NCBI RefSeq assembly: GCF_900537175.1
Contig: NZ_LS999835.1
Span: 407,141-471,140, forward strand
Length of the DNA: 64,000 nucleotides
From: Lentilitoribacter sp. Alg239-R112
Lineage (GTDB): Bacteria > Pseudomonadota > Alphaproteobacteria > Rhizobiales > Rhizobiaceae
Direction: 5' to 3'
The position numbers and the translations under genes are program-made. This document shows positions 1-8,208 of the stretch, in pieces. Every line of letters begins with the position of its first letter. Within the stretch, counting starts at the first letter, position 1. The notes beneath the pieces were generated by a model that had not been told where the DNA came from, did no database searches, and saw only the letters and a list, made by a program, of their open reading frames with translations.

Positions 1-82
1 CTCTATGTTTAGTTCGCAAGAACGGCATAGATAAGAGAAACAGTAGACTAGATAGTAATAGGAAAATTAGAATCCAAATCAT
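1..82 (-). CDS. ccmI: CcmI (CycH)-type cytochrome c biogenesis protein, N-terminal fragment
   Basis: An open frame begins with ATG two bases after the ccmH stop codon and runs off the window edge. The 27 visible residues start MIWILIFLLLSSLLFLLS and form one hydrophobic segment followed by basic residues, as at the N-terminus of CcmI/CycH. CcmI is the TPR-bearing membrane protein that presents apocytochrome c to the CcmF-CcmH haem lyase. The call rests mainly on position directly after ccmF-ccmG-ccmH; no TPR region is visible, so another small membrane protein is possible. Confidence 0.6.
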   Translation of the reverse strand, partial: MIWILIFLLLSSLLFLLSMPFLRTKHR

Positions 83-84
83 GT

Positions 85-522
85 TTAAACCTCCATCTCA
101 TCTAGGCGTTGCTCGTCAAGCACATCTTTTTGACTAGGAGGATCGCGATGCATTGCTTTAATCAATCGGTAAGCAATGAAAATGAACAAAAAGCCAAACC
201 CAAACGGAAGAACCCACAGGAATAGACTGGGGCCATTTGTAGCCGGCTCTAGCAAAACATAGTCTCCATAACGGTCACGAAAAAACAGGATGATGGCATC
301 ATCAGTTGCCCCAGCTTCAATTTGTTCGCGCAGAAGAAACAACATTTCCTGTGCTATTGAGGCCTGGCTGTCCAGTATGTTCTCACTTTGACATACAGGG
401 CACCGGAGAATTGAAGCGAGCTCACGTACTCGAGGCTCATTCTTATTTTCTGTCACGAGTTGTTGGCCACCTGCATGAACAGTCAGCAAGATACCTAACA
501 AAATTGCTATTATGACTCTCAT
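85..522 (-). CDS. ccmH: Cytochrome c maturation protein CcmH (CycL/NrfF type)
   Basis: A 145-residue membrane-anchored periplasmic thioredox protein that reduces and holds the CXXCH motif of apocytochromes for haem attachment. It has an N-terminal signal or anchor segment (about 1-18), the family motif LRCPVCQSENI near residue 40 with its two redox cysteines, and a transmembrane helix at about 100-123. Length fits the short CcmH/CycL/NrfF family; the TPR part (CcmI) is a separate gene just downstream. The start codon overlaps the ccmG stop by 4 bp, so translational coupling is likely. Confidence 0.93.
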   Translation of the reverse strand: MRVIIAILLGILLTVHAGGQQLVTENKNEPRVRELASILRCPVCQSENILDSQASIAQEMLFLLREQIEAGATDDAIILFFRDRYGDYVLLEPATNGPSLFLWVLPFGFGFLFIFIAYRLIKAMHRDPPSQKDVLDEQRLDEMEV

Positions 523-1079
523 GGTTTTACCCCAATTTTGGGTAAAATTTCTTGCAGAACTCGCCTATTCAAAGGTCCAGTGTGACGCCATTGAACTATA
601 CCATCTTCATCTACAAAAAATGTTTCCGGCATGCCATATACGCCAAAATCTATACTTGTGCGGCCACGCGGATCGATGCCAGACGAATAGGGAAGTTGAC
701 CCTGAGTGCTAAGAAATTGTAGCGCGTTATTATTGGTGTCACGCGAGTTTACGCCAACCATGACGAATTCTTTCGTGTTATTTGCCTTACTACCAAGCCA
801 GATAAGTTCATCATGTTCCTGCCTGCAGCTTGTGCACCACGAGGCCCAGAAGTTGATAATAAAGGGCTTACCAAGATAGTCTTCAGTTTTCACTAGACCT
901 GTTTTTGTGAGCATCGGAAGTGAAAAGCCTGGAACCTCACGACCGATGAGAGCCGATGGCAAATAAGAAGGGTCCCGTGTCAAACCAACAGCAAATAGAA
1001 CCAGCAAACTTACTGCAGAACCAGCGAGAACTACACGCCAATTTAGGATATATGATTGCTTTCTGGTTGCGCAGGTCAT
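519..1079 (-). CDS. ccmG: Thiol:disulfide interchange protein CcmG/DsbE
   Basis: A 186-residue membrane-tethered periplasmic thioredoxin that supplies reductant for apocytochrome c maturation. The N-terminus carries one membrane segment (about 15-33). The thioredoxin fold follows, with the active site WASWCTSC (WCxxC) around residue 80 and a GMPETFFVD stretch holding the conserved cis-proline region. Both ends overlap neighbours by 4 bp (ccmF upstream, ccmH downstream). In the classical alphaproteobacterial cycHJKL arrangement ccmG lies elsewhere, so its place between ccmF and ccmH is noteworthy here. Confidence 0.93.
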   Translation of the reverse strand: MTCATRKQSYILNWRVVLAGSAVSLLVLFAVGLTRDPSYLPSALIGREVPGFSLPMLTKTGLVKTEDYLGKPFIINFWASWCTSCRQEHDELIWLGSKANNTKEFVMVGVNSRDTNNNALQFLSTQGQLPYSSGIDPRGRTSIDFGVYGMPETFFVDEDGIVQWRHTGPLNRRVLQEILPKIGVKP

Positions 1080-3079
1080 TCAGCTGGCACCTCAACACTT
1101 TTGGGTAAGTGTACATTAGGCTTACGAAAGGCGACTGATTGTGTGAGTGATAGCATGCTACCCGCAAGCACGATCATCCAACCGAGCCAAATCCATATAA
1201 TTAACGGGTTCCAAAATATTCGCGCTGTTATTCCTCCGCTTTCAGATTCATTGCCCATGACCATGTATAAATCCCCGCTGAAGAAACTATGTATCGCGAT
1301 CTCCGTTGTTGTCATATTTCGAATTTTATAAAATCGCTTCTGGGGCTGCATCACAAAAAGCAAGTTCCCGTTTTGCGAGACACTGAATTCTGCTACGCGG
1401 CCTTGAAAATTTTCGCCGTCCGTATCCGCCAGATTTCGCAGAGTCACCGTGAAATCTGAAATTTCAGTACTTTGTCCGATGTTTAAGAAAACTGTTTTTG
1501 TAGACTGGAAAAGACCGGAACCAATCATACCAGCTGCAATTAGCACGATACCAAAATGAACAATCAGGCTTCCCATTCGTCGCCGGCTATTCGTCAGTGT
1601 TTCATAAATAGAAAGCCACAAGCTAATGCTCTTCAGGCGTTTTCGTGTTGAAACAGCGATTGATATATCTCTGACAATGCAGGCTGCAGCGAAACCAACA
1701 GCAAAAGTTGCGAGAACTGTAATAGTGCGTGCAGCGGGCAAAAACATGCATGCAATAGCTAAGATAGAACCAAAAATTAGTTGCTTATATGATATGCGCC
1801 ATAACCTTTTAAGTGTCATACCACGCCAAGGAATGGATGGCCCGAGCGCCATCAAAAACATAAGCGCGACCATGACTGGCAAAATAACTATGTTGTAATA
1901 TGGTGCGCCAACGGATACTTTCTGGTCAGAGACAACCTCAAGGAAAAGCGGATAAATTGTACCGATAAATACGCATGTTGCTGTGAGTAACAGCAAGATA
2001 CTATTGATCAGAATTCCGCTCTCGCGCGAAATTAGTTTTTCGACAATTGCTTCACTTTCAAGGAGCTGACTGCGCCAAATAATAAGGCCATAGCTGACGA
2101 CCATGGCGACTGCCAAGAAGATCAACATGTAAGTGCCGCGTCCAGGGTCCACTGCGAACGAGTGCACAGACGTTAAAACACCTGAACGAACCAGAAAAGT
2201 TCCAAGTAATGTTAAAAGAAATGTTGTGGTAACAAGGAATACGTTCCAAGTTCGAAACATATGCCGTTTCTCTTGAACCATCATGGAATGCACAAGGGCT
2301 GTTGCAGTCAGCCATGGCATAAGGGAAGCATTTTCTACTGGGTCCCATGCCCAATAGCCTCCCCATCCCAATTCGTAGTAGGCCCAATAACCACCAAAAA
2401 TAATCCCGGAGGTAAGGGCTGCCCAAGAAAACAAAACCCAACGGCGGACTGCCACGACCCACTCTATTCCGCTATACCCGCGGATCAAAGCGGCAATGGC
2501 AAATGCAAATGGAACTGTAAAACCAACATAGCCCAGATAAAGTACAGGTGGATGAAACGCTAAACCGGGGTCCTGCAAGAGTGGGTTCAAGTCCTGACCA
2601 TTTAATGGGGTAGGAGTGAGCGTGAGGAATGGATTTGAAAGAAAAATAATGAAAATTAAAAACCCAATTTGAACCGCACTAAATGTTGCAATAATCAAAG
2701 GCATAGAGAGTGGGAAATTTCTCCAATGAACACAGATCGCACTGAAAGAAAATACCGCCAAATACAACGCCCAGAGAAGTAGGGAACCTTCATGCGCGCT
2801 CCAAAGTGCAGAAACTTTGTAGAGCATAGGCAGGTTCAAATTGCTATTTTGTGCAACATAGGCTGCTGAGAAATCATTTGTGATAAATGCTCGAAAGAGA
2901 ACCAAAACTCCAAACAACACCAATGCAGTATGAATACCCATGGCATTTCTTGCGGAAATCAGCGCAGAAAGATTTCGAGTGCGCTCTGCAACAGTTGCTA
3001 CGATAAAAGCATAGATTGACAATATCAGCGCTAAAGATACAGCAAGTTGGCCAAGTTTTAGATAACTGATGTCCATCAC
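1076..3079 (-). CDS. ccmF: Cytochrome c haem lyase subunit CcmF (CycK)
   Basis: A 667-residue polytopic membrane protein, the core of the haem lyase that attaches haem to CXXCH cysteines. The WWD signature is clear (WGGYWAWDPVENASLMPWL around residue 240) and many hydrophobic helices precede and follow it. Length is normal for CcmF. The start codon ATG overlaps the stop of the upstream MocR-type regulator by 4 bp, and the stop overlaps ccmG by 4 bp. No ccmE, the usual upstream partner that delivers haem to CcmF, is present; the gene must use CcmABCDE encoded elsewhere. Confidence 0.95.
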   Translation of the reverse strand: MMDISYLKLGQLAVSLALILSIYAFIVATVAERTRNLSALISARNAMGIHTALVLFGVLVLFRAFITNDFSAAYVAQNSNLNLPMLYKVSALWSAHEGSLLLWALYLAVFSFSAICVHWRNFPLSMPLIIATFSAVQIGFLIFIIFLSNPFLTLTPTPLNGQDLNPLLQDPGLAFHPPVLYLGYVGFTVPFAFAIAALIRGYSGIEWVVAVRRWVLFSWAALTSGIIFGGYWAYYELGWGGYWAWDPVENASLMPWLTATALVHSMMVQEKRHMFRTWNVFLVTTTFLLTLLGTFLVRSGVLTSVHSFAVDPGRGTYMLIFLAVAMVVSYGLIIWRSQLLESEAIVEKLISRESGILINSILLLLTATCVFIGTIYPLFLEVVSDQKVSVGAPYYNIVILPVMVALMFLMALGPSIPWRGMTLKRLWRISYKQLIFGSILAIACMFLPAARTITVLATFAVGFAAACIVRDISIAVSTRKRLKSISLWLSIYETLTNSRRRMGSLIVHFGIVLIAAGMIGSGLFQSTKTVFLNIGQSTEISDFTVTLRNLADTDGENFQGRVAEFSVSQNGNLLFVMQPQKRFYKIRNMTTTEIAIHSFFSGDLYMVMGNESESGGITARIFWNPLIIWIWLGWMIVLAGSMLSLTQSVAFRKPNVHLPKSVEVPAE

Positions 3080-4563
3080 TTTTCCAGCCCTCTCAAACAG
3101 TCATCAATTCCTGATATGGAGCTTTCTATCTTGGCTTCGCTTATCGCGGCATACCCCATAACAACAGTTTGTGAAAATGACTTGTTTTGCTTGGATATCC
3201 AGGCCCCGCCGGTCTCGGGTCTATATATGCCAATGCCATTTAGTAATGCGGACTTCTCCAACAAAGAAGGACTGCCGTATTTAGCTGGTAAAGACCATGA
3301 TATATGTATACCGGCTGTTTCGCCAACGATCTGACAATCGCCAAATAGGTTATGAAGACCAGAAACAAGGCAATCACGACGCTTCATATAAGCTGTTCGT
3401 ATTCGCCTGAGATGACGGCGGTAGCCGCCGCTATGGATGAACTCAGCCATTGCAGCCTGTTTCATCCAGCCAGTACCATTGCTAATAAGCTGTTTCCAAT
3501 CCCGTAGTGGATGCATGATCTTTGGATTGGCTATTAAGTAGCCTAACCGGAGTGCAGGACCGAAAGATTTAGAAAAGGTGCCGAGATAGATAACACGCCC
3601 TGTTTGATCCAGCCCCCTCAACGAGGTCAGAGGCGCTCCATCGTAACGAAATTCTCCGTCATAATCATCTTCTACAATATAGCTCCCGGTCTTTCTTGCC
3701 CATTCTAACAAGAGAAATCTTCGCTCAAGGGAAAGCGTTGAACCAATTGGATATTGGTGAGATGGCGTTACATAGACAATCCATTTACCTGTTTTGGGCA
3801 ACTCATCGATTTTGATGCCTTGATTATCGACTTGCACTCCTTTGCTTGCGTAGCCCATCGCAGTAAACAGAGCCAGCGCTCCAAGGTAACATGGGTCTTC
3901 GTGCAAAAACCCATATCCTTTGTCTTTGAAGGCCATTGCAAGCAATGTCAGACCATCCTGCGTACCACTTGTAATCAATACGTTATCAAAATTGGTGGAT
4001 ATACCACGAGATGGGCCTACATGATCTGATACCGCGGCGCGCAATGTCTCCAGTCCCTCAGGGCCTCCATAAACCGACATAGAATCGGTTTGATGTCGCA
4101 GTTTGGTTTCAACAATTTTACGCCATTCACTCTTCGGAAATAGTTTTGACTCCGTCCTGCCAATCCAGAAATCAGCCTTGAGCCGCCGACCGTCCGCCCT
4201 TTCATGCTTATGAACCAGAAGGCGATCTATCGGACTAGTTTCATCATCATTCTCGCTGGCAAGAACCCTCTCACCTCCGACGGTGTTTCCTCTTTGTGAG
4301 CTCATGGCAGCTTCAGGCAGTATTGAGCTTACAAAAGTTCCGACATTGGCTTGAGTTTCAATATACCCTTCCGCATATAATCTTTCATAGGCTAACACGA
4401 CAGTATTTCGCGAAACTCCAAGCTGCTCGCTAAGTACTCTCGTTCCAGGTACAGCATCACCGCTTCGCAATCTGCCCTCAAGAATCATCGCGCGAAGCTC
4501 TTGAAAGACTTGCGTTTGAAGTGTTCGTTTATCATCCGGATTTAGTGCTAAAACAACTGGCAT
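3076..4563 (-). CDS. MocR-family GntR/aminotransferase-fold transcriptional regulator
   Basis: A 495-residue regulator of the MocR/PdxR type: an N-terminal GntR winged helix (LSEQLGVSRNTVVLAYERL, about residues 45-75) followed by a type-I aminotransferase-like domain. The PLP lysine is visible in GTFSKSFGPALRLGYL (about residue 332), with the PLP-contacting ED-DYDGEFRYDG stretch ahead of it. I use the ATG at 4563 because a purine-rich GGGGGGGAA site sits just before it; an ATG 11 codons upstream has none. It lies 140 bp after haoB and overlaps ccmF by 4 bp on the same strand, so it probably shares transcription with both. The ligand is unknown; PLP-amino acid adducts are usual for the family. 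Confidence 0.9.
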   Translation of the reverse strand: MPVVLALNPDDKRTLQTQVFQELRAMILEGRLRSGDAVPGTRVLSEQLGVSRNTVVLAYERLYAEGYIETQANVGTFVSSILPEAAMSSQRGNTVGGERVLASENDDETSPIDRLLVHKHERADGRRLKADFWIGRTESKLFPKSEWRKIVETKLRHQTDSMSVYGGPEGLETLRAAVSDHVGPSRGISTNFDNVLITSGTQDGLTLLAMAFKDKGYGFLHEDPCYLGALALFTAMGYASKGVQVDNQGIKIDELPKTGKWIVYVTPSHQYPIGSTLSLERRFLLLEWARKTGSYIVEDDYDGEFRYDGAPLTSLRGLDQTGRVIYLGTFSKSFGPALRLGYLIANPKIMHPLRDWKQLISNGTGWMKQAAMAEFIHSGGYRRHLRRIRTAYMKRRDCLVSGLHNLFGDCQIVGETAGIHISWSLPAKYGSPSLLEKSALLNGIGIYRPETGGAWISKQNKSFSQTVVMGYAAISEAKIESSISGIDDCLRGLEK

Positions 4564-4703
4564 CTTTTCCCCCCCGGATCTACTATAACTTAACATGCGA
4601 CAATATGCATGGTGCCGGCTCCTCTCTTATTGTTGAGTCCGGCTCTAGTATTTGTATTTCGAAATAAGGAATCTACACGCATCAAACCAAAGTTTGGGAA
4701 AGA

Positions 4704-5738
4704 TTAAACTGGTAGTAATTTATAAACCCAGTAGCCGCCCGCCTGAAACACTAGTTTAGTCCCTGGTGCCAGTCCAACTCTCGCGCCATCAAATGGGAGC
4801 AGCAGGCCAATAATCGTCGACTTATCTTTGGCATCAGAGAGAAAGTATACACGTAAGCGCCCATCTGGGATCTTTACTGCGGCATAGGAAGCATAGTTAT
4901 TTACTGCCTGCCAATCCTTAATCAGACGTGTTAAATCATGAGCATGGGCGTCACCTTGAAAATCCTTCATGGCCACCAGCAGCCTGTCACCCAATTCAGC
5001 ACCAAGATCAAATATGTCGCGCAAGTGAAGAATAATATAAGTATCTTCATTTGCAGACAGCGCTCTCATTTGCGCAGCACCATAAATATCTTCTGAGACA
5101 AGCGCTTCACGAAAGTTCATCCATTGTTCGTTTGATGTTTCATTCTCAAAAACTTTAGGTTGCGCATAAGGAAGAATGGCTGAATCCAACCAGCCGTCTG
5201 GCATTTGAGTTGATATAATAGGAGTAACACCCGCCAACGGAACATTTACATCATCCATGATATTTTGAATACGGTTCGATAATTCGGGAAAAGCAAGTAC
5301 CGTCGCAGTCTTGGGCAAGTATTTTTCAAGCGCTGCAAAAAGTTGAAGTTCTTCCTTTGCATAAATATCTGAGCGGAAAATTGGTTGATTAACGTGACTT
5401 TTCCAATTGACTACCAAAGGAGGTTTGCCCTCCATTTCAAGCGCTTCAAATGATGTAATGGCCGCTCTAATTCCATCCATCTTGAGGTCGTATCGTTTAA
5501 TCGTGCCTCCCAGAAGTAGTTTGCTAAGCTCCTTTGTTTCCTCAGAAATATCGGCATCGTCGGCCAACTCCAGCCTAGGGCTTTCGATAGGCTTCTCATT
5601 AGCTTGATGTAAGAAAAACCAGCTGATTAGGATAATTGACGCCAAACCTAAAATGGTGACGGTCGCAATATGCGACCGCCGGAGGGAGTGTTTTGCGATA
5701 CTTGTTCTCTCATGACTTGCTGTTAAAAGAACCATCAC
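4704..5738 (-). CDS. haoB: HaoB-like protein, partner of hydroxylamine oxidoreductase
   Basis: A 344-residue protein with one N-terminal membrane helix (about residues 23-43) and a large extracytoplasmic domain without haem motifs. It matches my recollection of HaoB, the conserved protein of unknown function encoded directly after hydroxylamine oxidoreductase in ammonia oxidisers and some methylotrophs. Segments such as GKPPLVVNWKSHV and a C-terminal GARVGLAPGTKLVFQAGGYW are distinctive. The start overlaps the haoA stop by 4 bp, which supports a joint role. Assignment rests on genomic position and recalled family similarity; no alignment was run. Confidence 0.8.
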   Translation of the reverse strand: MMVLLTASHERTSIAKHSLRRSHIATVTILGLASIILISWFFLHQANEKPIESPRLELADDADISEETKELSKLLLGGTIKRYDLKMDGIRAAITSFEALEMEGKPPLVVNWKSHVNQPIFRSDIYAKEELQLFAALEKYLPKTATVLAFPELSNRIQNIMDDVNVPLAGVTPIISTQMPDGWLDSAILPYAQPKVFENETSNEQWMNFREALVSEDIYGAAQMRALSANEDTYIILHLRDIFDLGAELGDRLLVAMKDFQGDAHAHDLTRLIKDWQAVNNYASYAAVKIPDGRLRVYFLSDAKDKSTIIGLLLPFDGARVGLAPGTKLVFQAGGYWVYKLLPV

Positions 5739-7309
5739 TTAGCCTCAAGTTCTTCGATGCGTTTCTTAAGTGCAGCTTTCTCGCGAAGCTGTGTATCTGC
5801 ATCGCGGATACGCGCTAGGCTACGAACCAGTTTCGCCCAACCATCGGTGTAAGTAAAACCACCCGGGTTCACATGAGCAAGTCCTTTGAAATGCCTCATA
5901 TTATGTTGCTCCCACATTTCCGCGAATTCTACATCAACAGCGGTTGGGTTATTACCCTTAGTGAAAAAGAAGCTAAAGAAACCGCCAGGTCCGTCTTCAT
6001 CCGGATGAGGTGGTGCCGGACGATTTGTGGTTTGTCCGACTAGAAGACCATCGGCATATAAACCATCCATGACTTCTCTCGCCTGTGAAACTAAGGCAAT
6101 GCCTTGAGCCGTACCTTTATCAATAACGTCAAAGTAACTGCGAGCAAAACGCTCAGAATGGCATTGAGAACAGGTGGTTATCCAACTATCAAGTCGATCT
6201 GAATACCATTCATCATTAATGTTCTCTGCTGTTTCGGGCAGAGGATTGAAACCCCACCGTACTTTGCGAACTACATTATGGCCGTATTCTCCATCATATT
6301 CCATATGGCAGGTCTGGCAGGTTGGCGCAGTTTGACCACCCTTTTCAAAAGCATCAGCCAACGGTAGTTCCCAATCCCACTGATCACCTGAACTGTTGTA
6401 AATTGCGCCATGCCGGGAAAGCATAAAGTTTTCGAATTCATTATGATCGACACCATTATGGCATGTTGAACAAGCCTCTGGTTTTCGTGCTTCAGCTGCA
6501 GAAAACTTATGCCTTGAATGACAAGAACCGCAGGTGTTTTGCGTTGTGTGACACAGTGTGCAACCAACGGCAATTTCGCGTTCCTCCATGCCTGCCCAGA
6601 TGGCTGTGTCGACGTTTGCCAAATATGACAGCGCATGCGAAGGACGGCCAGCTGGCCATTGGCCTTGAGGCCAATTCTGGGTATCGCGTTCTGATTCACG
6701 CTCGGCGAACTCTTTTACATGGCACTGACCACATGCTGCGGCATCCGGCATTTTCAGATCAGCCTGGTGATTACCTTTCTCAGCACCCACCCCAATATGA
6801 CAATCGATACAACCAACCGAATTGAGTGGTTGATCCTTCTCTAACAATCCCATGGAACGAAGGTTGTTTTCGACATCATTGATCATGTCTTTTTTATAAA
6901 AACGAGAGTCCGTCGGATCCAGTTTACGGATTTCGTCCAGATTTCCATGCACGCTTCCTTTCCAGGAATGTACCCAACCAGGCGTCACCGATTCATGGCA
7001 GGCGACACAATCACTGCGTTCAACTTCAAAGTCTAACTCAGGCGGCACGTAGTGTTCGGTTGGATTTAGGTACATTGAAAATGGAATGGGTTCCCACAAA
7101 TCAGACAACGCTCCTTCACCTGCACCCTGAGCGGGGTCTCGATAACGCTCAACAATTGCATCATAAAGCACATTTGGCGCAACACTTTTCTCGAGATTAA
7201 GCGCCTCATAAAGTTCATCAGGAATGTCTGCCCGTGCACCGGAAGACGCCAACATTGCAAAGGTAGTGAACAAGACAATTAGCGTCTGAATACAGTTTCT
7301 ATGAATCAT
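5735..7309 (-). CDS. haoA: Octahaem hydroxylamine oxidoreductase-type cytochrome c
   Basis: A 524-residue periplasmic multihaem cytochrome c that by family oxidises hydroxylamine (product NO or nitrite). A signal peptide (about 1-27, ending SSGARA) is followed by eight CXXCH motifs at about residues 101, 167, 193, 250, 260, 280, 331 and 380, the spacing of HAO. After the last haem, GLAHVNPGGFTYTDGW (about 476-491) contains tyrosine 487, the best candidate for the P460 cross-link (Tyr467 of mature Nitrosomonas enzyme); that mapping is inference. The C-terminus is a short charged helix. I chose the ATG at 7309 because GGGAGGGGAA precedes it and it starts a signal peptide; the frame is open 28 codons further. 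No cytochrome c554 or cM552 gene adjoins it. Confidence 0.92.
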   Translation of the reverse strand: MIHRNCIQTLIVLFTTFAMLASSGARADIPDELYEALNLEKSVAPNVLYDAIVERYRDPAQGAGEGALSDLWEPIPFSMYLNPTEHYVPPELDFEVERSDCVACHESVTPGWVHSWKGSVHGNLDEIRKLDPTDSRFYKKDMINDVENNLRSMGLLEKDQPLNSVGCIDCHIGVGAEKGNHQADLKMPDAAACGQCHVKEFAERESERDTQNWPQGQWPAGRPSHALSYLANVDTAIWAGMEEREIAVGCTLCHTTQNTCGSCHSRHKFSAAEARKPEACSTCHNGVDHNEFENFMLSRHGAIYNSSGDQWDWELPLADAFEKGGQTAPTCQTCHMEYDGEYGHNVVRKVRWGFNPLPETAENINDEWYSDRLDSWITTCSQCHSERFARSYFDVIDKGTAQGIALVSQAREVMDGLYADGLLVGQTTNRPAPPHPDEDGPGGFFSFFFTKGNNPTAVDVEFAEMWEQHNMRHFKGLAHVNPGGFTYTDGWAKLVRSLARIRDADTQLREKAALKKRIEELEAK

Positions 7310-7413
7310 GAATTCCCCTCCCGTCCCACAAGCTGACGCAGGACTATCAAGAGGCAATATTACAATTGGTGCTCGAGAAGGAGGTAGATCCATGCCCCGA
7401 ATAAATGATGGGG

Positions 7414-7431
7414 CCGGTTGTAATCAACCGG
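7414..7431. promoter_or_regulatory. Inverted repeat upstream of haoA (possible operator)
   Basis: Perfect 7-bp arms CCGGTTG and CAACCGG flank the 4-base centre TAAT. It lies 105-122 bp upstream of the haoA start codon. No poly-T tract follows, so an operator is more likely than a terminator. The binding protein is unknown; the MocR-type regulator in the same gene train is one candidate. Confidence 0.4.
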
Positions 7432-7541
7432 TACTTGCTACATCAAAATGGCATCATTATAAAATTTGTGACTGTATAATTTCAAAGTAGAACAGCCAGC
7501 GTTGAGTAGGTGTTTGACGATTGCCATGAAAATTCAACAAC

Positions 7542-7585
7542 CCTTTATCATACCTTTATCATACCTTTATCATACCTTTATTACC
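7542..7585. repeat. 11-bp tandem repeat, about 3.7 copies
   Basis: The unit CCTTTATCATA occurs three times exactly at 7542, 7553 and 7564, with a fourth diverged copy from 7575. The 11-bp period is about one DNA helical turn, so all copies face the same side. It ends 25 bp before the start codon of the small membrane protein gene, within its promoter or leader region. Confidence 0.85.
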
Positions 7586-7610
7586 TGAATCATAGAAGAG
7601 AAACTCCACC

Positions 7611-7997
7611 ATGCATAAACTCCTGCTCCTCATAATTGGCACGATTTATATTATTAACTCGCTCGTCATGTGGTTCACACCAATATGGTGGTACGAAACC
7701 GTTCCAGGCATTACAATGATGGGTCCATTTAATTTGCATTTCGTACGCGATATAGGTTTGGTCTACCTCATTTCTGGCATCGGATTAATCTATGGCATAC
7801 GTGTGCCACAAGTTGCTATTTTCGCATGCTTATGGCCAGCTCTACATGCCTTATTTCATGCATGGATTTTTATCCAAAGAGGTATGCCATTTGATGTAAT
7901 CGCTGCAACAAATCTGTTCCTGATTCAGCTTCCAGCATGGTTGAGTGTTTGGGCTGCGATCCAACGCTTTCCTGCGCTGCAGGAAGAAGGACGTTGA
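7611..7997 (+). CDS. Small four-helix membrane protein, unknown function
   Basis: A 128-residue protein that is almost entirely hydrophobic, with four likely membrane helices (about 3-22, 45-63, 66-85, 98-117). It is rich in tryptophan and histidine (HFVRDIG, WPALHALFHAW), residues that could bind metal or haem, but no recognised motif is present. I do not recognise the family. It is divergent from haoA across a 300-bp region, so co-regulation is possible but unproven. ATG 7611 follows GAAGAGAAACTCCACC; the site is weak. Confidence 0.7.
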   Translation: MHKLLLLIIGTIYIINSLVMWFTPIWWYETVPGITMMGPFNLHFVRDIGLVYLISGIGLIYGIRVPQVAIFACLWPALHALFHAWIFIQRGMPFDVIAATNLFLIQLPAWLSVWAAIQRFPALQEEGR

Positions 7998-8208
7998 AGA
8001 TATTCAGAACCTCGACGAAGATTGTCGCATGAATTAGATAACAATGATTGCTACTTTGGAGGTCGTGGTACGAGTAAGCGGATTTCATAACAGGCATCAT
8101 CGTTTGTAAGCAAGATAATCCAACCTGACAATGCCGCTCTACATGCCTGCCAAACATAGAAGGGTGAAATGACAATGTACGGCAAATGACCAACTTGAAT
8201 TCCAGATA
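7998..8208. other. Intergenic gap between convergent genes
   Basis: About 210 bp between the small membrane protein gene and the response regulator, which converge. I see no gene and no convincing terminator hairpin. Confidence 0.5.

Larger units (their letters stand above)
7310..7610. promoter_or_regulatory. Divergent control region of haoA and the 7611 gene
   Basis: About 300 bp separate two divergent genes and must hold both promoters. It contains a perfect inverted repeat CCGGTTG-TAAT-CAACCGG at 7414-7431, about 105 bp before haoA, and an 11-bp tandem repeat at 7542-7585. I see no FNR-type TTG-N8-CAA site here, unlike the nos region. Confidence 0.5.

Noticed and set aside
7542..7585. Tandem repeat as a CRISPR array or plasmid iteron origin
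   Set aside because: The units are contiguous with no spacers, only 11 bp long, and there are no cas or rep genes nearby.
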